NCBI RefSeq assembly: GCF_007671675.1
Contig: NZ_VCGW01000002.1
Location: 620,001 to 684,000 of the forward strand
Source: Marinobacter maritimus
GTDB taxonomy: Bacteria > Pseudomonadota > Gammaproteobacteria > Pseudomonadales > Oleiphilaceae
Reading direction: 5' to 3'
Length of the DNA stretch: 64,000 nt
The notes under the pieces were generated by a model. That model ran no database searches. It was given only the letters and a program-made list of their open reading frames with translations, and was not told the DNA's origin. The stretch's first letter is position 1, and each line of letters starts with the position of its first letter. Shown here piece after piece: positions 55,874 through 64,000 of this stretch. A program made the position numbers and the translations under genes.

Positions 55874-57325
55874 ATGTTCTCCAAAAGTACTCTCCTCAGT
55901 AACACCACGCTTGCGTTTCTCGATATTGAGACTACCGGTGGAAACTCATCCCATGACCGCATTACAGAAATCGGAATCCGTTTCTGGCGGGCAGGCGAGA
56001 TCGTGGGCGAGTGGCAAACCTTGCTCAATCCGGGTACTCGTATTTCTCCCTTTATCGAGCAGTTGACCGGCATCTCAAATGCCATGGTCTCCGATGCGCC
56101 ATCTTTTGAATCCATAGCCGATGTTCTTGAGGAAAAGCTTGGGGATACGGTATTCGTTGCCCACAACGCGCGTTTTGATTACGGCTTTATAAAGTCGGAG
56201 TTCCGCAGGTTGGGGCGCGTATTTTCTGCGCGGGTACTGTGCACCGTAAAGCTGTCACGGCGCCTGTACCCGGAGTTTCGCAGACATAATATGGATGCGT
56301 TGATCGAGCGCCATGGGCTGGCTCAAGTTCAGCGGCACCGGGCCATGGGAGATGTATCTGCAATGCTGGCGTTCTTCACCCACGCGTTGGCGGAAAAAGG
56401 TAGCGCGCAAATGGAGGAGGCTGTTGCCGCTCTGTTACAACAGCCAAGCATTCCGTCGCACCTTCCTCTGGATACCCTGAAAGCTCTGCCGCGTAGCCCG
56501 GGTGTTTACCGGTTCTACGGCGAAAACGACGTGCTTTTATATGTAGGAAAAAGCACCAATATTGCACAACGGGTGGCCTCGCATTTTTCTGGGGACCATA
56601 ACACCGGCCGTGGCGTGCGCATTTCCGAGAGCCTGCGTCGTGTGGAATACACCGAAACCGCCGGCGAACTCGGGGCGTTGTTGCTGGAGCTTCGGCAGAT
56701 CAAAACGCTAAGCCCGCTTTTTAACCGTCGCTCCCGTGCGGCGAAAAACCTGGTGAGCATCGAATTGGCGCCCAATGGTTCCGGATATTTGCAGGCAAAA
56801 CTGGTGCGGGAAATTGAGCCGCATCGCTTGGGTAATTACTTCGGGCTGTTTCGAAGCAAACGGGATGCCGAGCGTGCCTTGAGCGGCATCGTCGCGAAGA
56901 ACGAGCTTTGCAACCGGTTACTCGGCCTTGAGCCTGAACACGAAGGCCCGTGTTTTCAACGTGCGCTGGGGCGCTGCAAAGGCGCCTGTGAGGGTGTAGA
57001 AGATGTTGCCCGCTATAACCTCCGGGTGCAGATTGCCTTCCACGAGCTACGGCTGCGGACCTGGCCCTGGAAAGGGCCAGTGGCGATTGTCGAACGCAGG
57101 GAGGATCAGATACAGTCTGACATACTGGTGGTCTATAACTGGATGCATGTCGCCACTGTGCATGATGAGCAGGAGCTGCATGATCTGTCTCTGCGCGGCA
57201 AGTCGGTTACCTTTGATCTCGACTCTTACAAGCTGCTGGTCAAGGCACTGATGGGGCCCGATAATAAGGCGCATTCCCTGATCGAACTGCCTGCCGTTGG
57301 AGAGCCGGATGTGCTTATGCCCTGA
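55874..57325 (+). CDS. DEDDh exonuclease fused to a GIY-YIG nuclease domain
   Basis: A 483-residue protein in two parts. Residues about 10-175 are a DnaQ-type 3'-5' exonuclease: Exo I FLDIETTGG, Exo II VFVAHNARFDYGF, Exo III HRAMGDVSAM (DEDDh). Residues about 208-290 are a UvrC/Cho-like GIY-YIG domain: GVYRFY, LLYVGKS, the Arg in NIAQRV and the metal Glu in ETAGELGALLLE. The remainder resembles the UvrC/Cho middle region, including CFQRALGRCKGAC with its Cys set. No helicase-binding UVR or HhH domain is evident. A role in DNA repair is inferred from the domains; no LexA box was found upstream. Confidence 0.88.
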   Translation: MFSKSTLLSNTTLAFLDIETTGGNSSHDRITEIGIRFWRAGEIVGEWQTLLNPGTRISPFIEQLTGISNAMVSDAPSFESIADVLEEKLGDTVFVAHNARFDYGFIKSEFRRLGRVFSARVLCTVKLSRRLYPEFRRHNMDALIERHGLAQVQRHRAMGDVSAMLAFFTHALAEKGSAQMEEAVAALLQQPSIPSHLPLDTLKALPRSPGVYRFYGENDVLLYVGKSTNIAQRVASHFSGDHNTGRGVRISESLRRVEYTETAGELGALLLELRQIKTLSPLFNRRSRAAKNLVSIELAPNGSGYLQAKLVREIEPHRLGNYFGLFRSKRDAERALSGIVAKNELCNRLLGLEPEHEGPCFQRALGRCKGACEGVEDVARYNLRVQIAFHELRLRTWPWKGPVAIVERREDQIQSDILVVYNWMHVATVHDEQELHDLSLRGKSVTFDLDSYKLLVKALMGPDNKAHSLIELPAVGEPDVLMP

Positions 57326-57364
57326 GTGGCGTATTATGAGCTATTGATCCGCACACCTACGTAC

Positions 57365-57392
57365 TTGCCCGCGCCGGCAACTCTACTATTTT
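57365..57392 (+). promoter_or_regulatory. Weak candidate promoter of the aru/ast operon
   Basis: TTGCCC (57365-57370), 16-base spacer, TATTTT (57387-57392), within the 99-base gap before aruC. A CTAT-TTTT-ATAG palindrome overlaps it. Confidence 0.3.
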
Positions 57393-57415
57393 TATAGGCT
57401 TAACTGCTTTCCTGA

Positions 57416-58639
<1,224 letters not shown>

Positions 58640-58647
58640 GAGCTTTT

Positions 58648-59669
58648 ATGTGGCTGGTACGCGCAGCGTTACCGGGTGACGTAAACCAGATACTGGAAAT
58701 TGCGGGCACGGCTGGTTCAGAGACGGCTCGCCTGTCTTCCACGCTGCCCAAACAGCGTGAAGCGCTTGCGGAAAAAATAGAACACTCGCTTGCCTCTCTG
58801 GCGGGTAAAACCATCGTTGGTGGGCAACCACAGCGGTTCCTGTTTGTGCTTGAAGACACGGCCACTGGCAGAGTTCATGGCACAGCAGGGATCGATGCCC
58901 GAGCAGGTAATGGCCAGCCATTTTATAACTACCGCCGCGACGCACTTATCCATGCGTCTCACGAACTTGGCATCTCCAGCCGGGTTGATGTTCTTTATCC
59001 CAGCCATGCGCTCACCGATCACACGCTGCTTTGTTCATTCTCCATAACGCCTGAACTGCGTAACACCGAAGCATTTGAGCTTCTTTCCAGGGCCCGGGTG
59101 CTGTTCATCGCGGGGCACCGCGACTGGTTTACCCGGAAAATTGCGGTTGAGATTCAGGGTGTTCAGCTTGCGGATGGCAGTGTCCCTTTTTGGGACAGCC
59201 TGGGGCGTCACTTTTTCAATATGGATTTTGACACCGCTGATCAGCACTCGGGTGTGCTCAGCAAAACGTTTATTGCCGAACTCATGCCGCCGAACCCAGT
59301 GTATGTGACCTTGCTTTCCGAATCTGCTCAGGCGGCGCTGGGCCAGCCTCACGATCTGACCGTATCGAATCTCGAGTTGCTGCAACGGGAAGGGTTTCAG
59401 GCTGGCTGCTACCTGGATATCTTTGATGCCGGGCCGGTGCTTGAAGCGCGAACGGATGCGTTGCACACGCTGGTCACCAGCCGGCCTAAAACTCTTCATG
59501 GCGCCAGCGAAGATGGCGGCGATACCTGTCTGATTGCTGCAGGTGAGGGTGCCGAATTCCGCTGTACCCTGGCTCAGGTTGCCGATACGCTCGAAGGCAC
59601 GCTCAAGGTGCCGGTGAGTGTCTGGGAACTGTTGGGCAAGACAGCCGGTGATGAGGTGAGGGTAGCACC

Positions 59670-59676
<7 letters not shown>
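58648..59676 (+). CDS. aruF: Arginine N-succinyltransferase subunit alpha
   Basis: A 342-residue GNAT-like succinyltransferase subunit acting on arginine with succinyl-CoA, the first AST step. Conserved parts are RAALPGDVNQILEIA at the start, GTAGIDARAG, and KTFIAELMPPNPVYV. Pseudomonas uses two related subunits (AruF and AruG), E. coli a single AstA. This is the more divergent, AruF-type copy. Its stop overlaps the aruG start by seven bases; GGAG lies before its ATG. Confidence 0.93.
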
Positions 59677-62238
<2,562 letters not shown>

Positions 62239-62291
62239 GTTGCAGTTTCTGAGCCTCATTCCCTGAATCCGGATGGACGGAACTCTAAGCC

Positions 62292-63632
62292 ATGGTTAAG
62301 CATGCGGTAGAAGCAAACTTTGATGGCCTGGTTGGCCCAACCCACAATTATGCGGGCCTGTCCTGGGGTAATGTGGCATCGAAATCCAATGTGAATGCGG
62401 TATCCAATCCCCGTGAGGCGGCACTTCAGGGGCTGGCAAAAATGAAGCGGCTGGCTGATCACGGCTATGTTCAGGGCATTTTGCCGCCCCATGAACGCCC
62501 ACATATCCCATCGCTGAGAGCGCTCGGGTTCAGCGGTACGGATGCACAGGTTCTGGAACAGGCTGCAAAATCCAGTCCTTCCATTCTGGCGGCGGTGTCT
62601 TCGGCTTCCTCCATGTGGACAGCCAATGCCGCCACCGTCTCACCCAGTGCCGACACCGCCGATCACCGTGTGCATTTCACGCCCGCCAATCTGAGCGCCA
62701 AGTACCACCGCTCCATTGAGCATACCGTGACCGGCCGCACTCTGAAGTCCATCTTCGCGGACGATGGCTATTTTGCCCATCACCCGGCGCTGCCTTCGGT
62801 CAGCCATTTTGGTGATGAAGGTGCAGCCAATCACACTCGCCTGTGTGGCCGCTATGGTGAGCCTGGGGTGGAGTTGTTCGTGTACGGTCAGGTTGCGTTC
62901 AACGAGCAAGCACCTGCACCGCAAAAATACCCGGCCCGTCAAACACTGGAGGCTTCGCAGGCTATAGCTCGCTTGCATGGGCTGAAAAACCAGAACCTGG
63001 TGTTTGCCCAGCAGAACCCGGCAGCAATTGATGCCGGTGTATTCCATAACGACGTTATTGCCGTGGGCAATGGCAACACCCTGTTCTACCACGACATGGC
63101 GTTTCTGAACGAAGAACAGGTATTGTCCGATATCCGTGCACGCCTTACCGGGGCGGAACTTGAGGCTGTTCGTGTGAGCAGTGCGGAGGTGGCGCTCGAG
63201 GATGCAGTCGCTTCGTATCTGTTCAACAGCCAACTGCTGAATACGCCCGATGGCATGCTGCTGGCGGTTCCCGGCGAGTGCAGGGACATCGCGTCTGTCA
63301 GTCAGTATCTGGATAAACTCCTGGCGGCTGATGGGCCGATTACGGCGGTGGAAGTGTTTGATGTGAAACAATCCATGCGCAATGGAGGCGGCCCTGCCTG
63401 TTTGCGCTTGCGTGTGGTTCTGAATGACGACGAACTGCAGGCCATGCATCGCGGCGTGATTCTCACCGACAAGCTATACGAGCGCCTGACCACCTGGGTT
63501 GCAGCGCATTACCGTGATCAGCTTGCCCGCGAAGATCTTGCCGACCCTATGTTGCTGGATGAGGTGCGTAAAGCACTGGATGAGCTGACAGGCATTCTGG
63601 GTTTGGGTTCTATCTACGACTTCCAGATTTAG
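62292..63632 (+). CDS. astB: N-succinylarginine dihydrolase
   Basis: A 446-residue hydrolase converting succinylarginine to succinylornithine, CO2 and two ammonia, second AST step. Family marks: [32 protein letters not shown] with catalytic Glu, [10 protein letters not shown] with His, and [11 protein letters not shown] with nucleophile Cys. Length equals E. coli AstB (447). Last gene of the operon here: no astE follows, and the next gene is on the other strand. Confidence 0.97.
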   Translation: MVKHAVEANFDGLVGPTHNYAGLSWGNVASKSNVNAVSNPREAALQGLAKMKRLADHGYVQGILPPHERPHIPSLRALGFSGTDAQVLEQAAKSSPSILAAVSSASSMWTANAATVSPSADTADHRVHFTPANLSAKYHRSIEHTVTGRTLKSIFADDGYFAHHPALPSVSHFGDEGAANHTRLCGRYGEPGVELFVYGQVAFNEQAPAPQKYPARQTLEASQAIARLHGLKNQNLVFAQQNPAAIDAGVFHNDVIAVGNGNTLFYHDMAFLNEEQVLSDIRARLTGAELEAVRVSSAEVALEDAVASYLFNSQLLNTPDGMLLAVPGECRDIASVSQYLDKLLAADGPITAVEVFDVKQSMRNGGGPACLRLRVVLNDDELQAMHRGVILTDKLYERLTTWVAAHYRDQLAREDLADPMLLDEVRKALDELTGILGLGSIYDFQI

Positions 63633-63647
63633 GAACTTCTCAGTGCC

Positions 63648-64000
63648 TCAACAAGAGGCAGCGATTGACGATGTCAGCATATCCATAGTGTGCCGGATCA
63701 GATTCTCAGCGGGGAAGCTGACGTCGCTTTCACTGGTTTCCGACTGGCATAGCAAAATGACACCGTGCAACGCCCCACGCAGATAAAGAGCGGTCTGTTC
63801 CGGGCTTTTGATACGCTGACGGCTCATAGTGCCGTCCTCAAGCCCCAGCTCGATAGCCTCTATCATCAGCTCCATAAGTTCTGATTTCGAGCAAAGCATC
63901 TCCATGGTCTGGGTCTCGTCGGCCTCTGCCATGGCGGTTGAAGCTTTGGTGAGTGCTGAGAAGTAATCCGGCTCGTCCAGGTAGAAGCGGTAGTAGGATT
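63648..64000 (-). CDS. TetR family regulator, C-terminal part (cut by window end)
   Basis: A minus-strand frame enters from the window end and stops at 63648, so only the C-terminal 117 residues are visible. The helical pattern (YYRFYLDEPDYFSALT, MIEAIELGLEDGTM, ALYLRGALHGVILL) fits the ligand-binding half of a TetR repressor; the DNA-binding part is outside. A Met within the frame at 63932 is not the true start. Its ligand is unknown, and control of the convergent aru/ast operon is possible but unsupported. Confidence 0.7.
   Translation of the reverse strand, partial: SYYRFYLDEPDYFSALTKASTAMAEADETQTMEMLCSKSELMELMIEAIELGLEDGTMSRQRIKSPEQTALYLRGALHGVILLCQSETSESDVSFPAENLIRHTMDMLTSSIAASC

Overview
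The window looks like a chromosomal core segment of a marine gammaproteobacterium close to Marinobacter. The reasons are the gene order (greA-yhbY-ftsH-folP-glmM-tpiA-secG-tRNA-Leu-rimP-nusA-infB-rbfA-truB-rpsO-pnp, and grpE-dnaK-dnaJ-dapB-carAB), a Pseudomonas-type Fur, an aruCFGDB-type arginine operon, and the protein sequences themselves. Species assignment is inference. I see no insertion sequence, prophage, CRISPR array or integron. Gene density is high and nearly every long reading frame belongs to a recognisable family.

Layout. 1-3.4 kb: tail of an unidentified gene, an NSS-family transporter, ratA-rnfH, convergent bamE, and fur. 3.5-9.3 kb: stress and repair block, with recN behind two LexA boxes and grpE behind a sigma-32 promoter, then dnaK and dnaJ. 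9.3-15.5 kb: dapB, a structured repeat element, a carAB operon with an attenuator-like leader, and greA. 15.5-30.8 kb: yhbY, ftsH, folP, glmM, tpiA, secG, tRNA-Leu, a candidate small RNA, then the rimP-nusA-infB-rbfA-truB translation/transcription operon, rpsO and pnp. 30.9-34.5 kb: a second copy of the repeat element and three envelope genes (lipoprotein hydrolase, DUF4105 protein, DUF3015 protein). 34.5-39.5 kb: a complete branched-chain amino acid ABC transporter, livKHMGF. 39.8-49 kb: accessory region with a MarR regulator, a second-type Lon protease, a YbbN/CnoX co-chaperone, a LuxR-type regulator, a 660-residue lipoprotein and a KamA-like radical SAM enzyme. 49.5-53.8 kb: aceE-aceF. 54-57.3 kb: DUF2478 protein, a DcaP-like porin and a DnaQ/GIY-YIG nuclease fusion. 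57.4-63.6 kb: arginine succinyltransferase operon aruC-aruF-aruG-astD-astB, followed by a TetR regulator cut by the window end.

The least ordinary signals are non-coding. Two intergenic elements (10117-10285 and 30865-30973) have unrelated long inverted-repeat arms but share a conserved core, GCCATGGATGGC followed 5-6 bases later by CAAGCG-Y-ACAGGG. The first also folds into four perfect internal hairpins inside its 18-bp outer stem. A complete promoter-to-terminator unit without a reading frame (21791-21953) lies where the initiator tRNA gene (metY) is found in E. coli and Pseudomonas. rlmE is absent from its usual place between yhbY and ftsH. carAB has a good sigma-70 promoter followed by three consecutive hairpins, the last an intrinsic terminator, before the start codon. 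No complete new multi-gene system was recognised; the repeat family and the small RNA candidate are the best leads.
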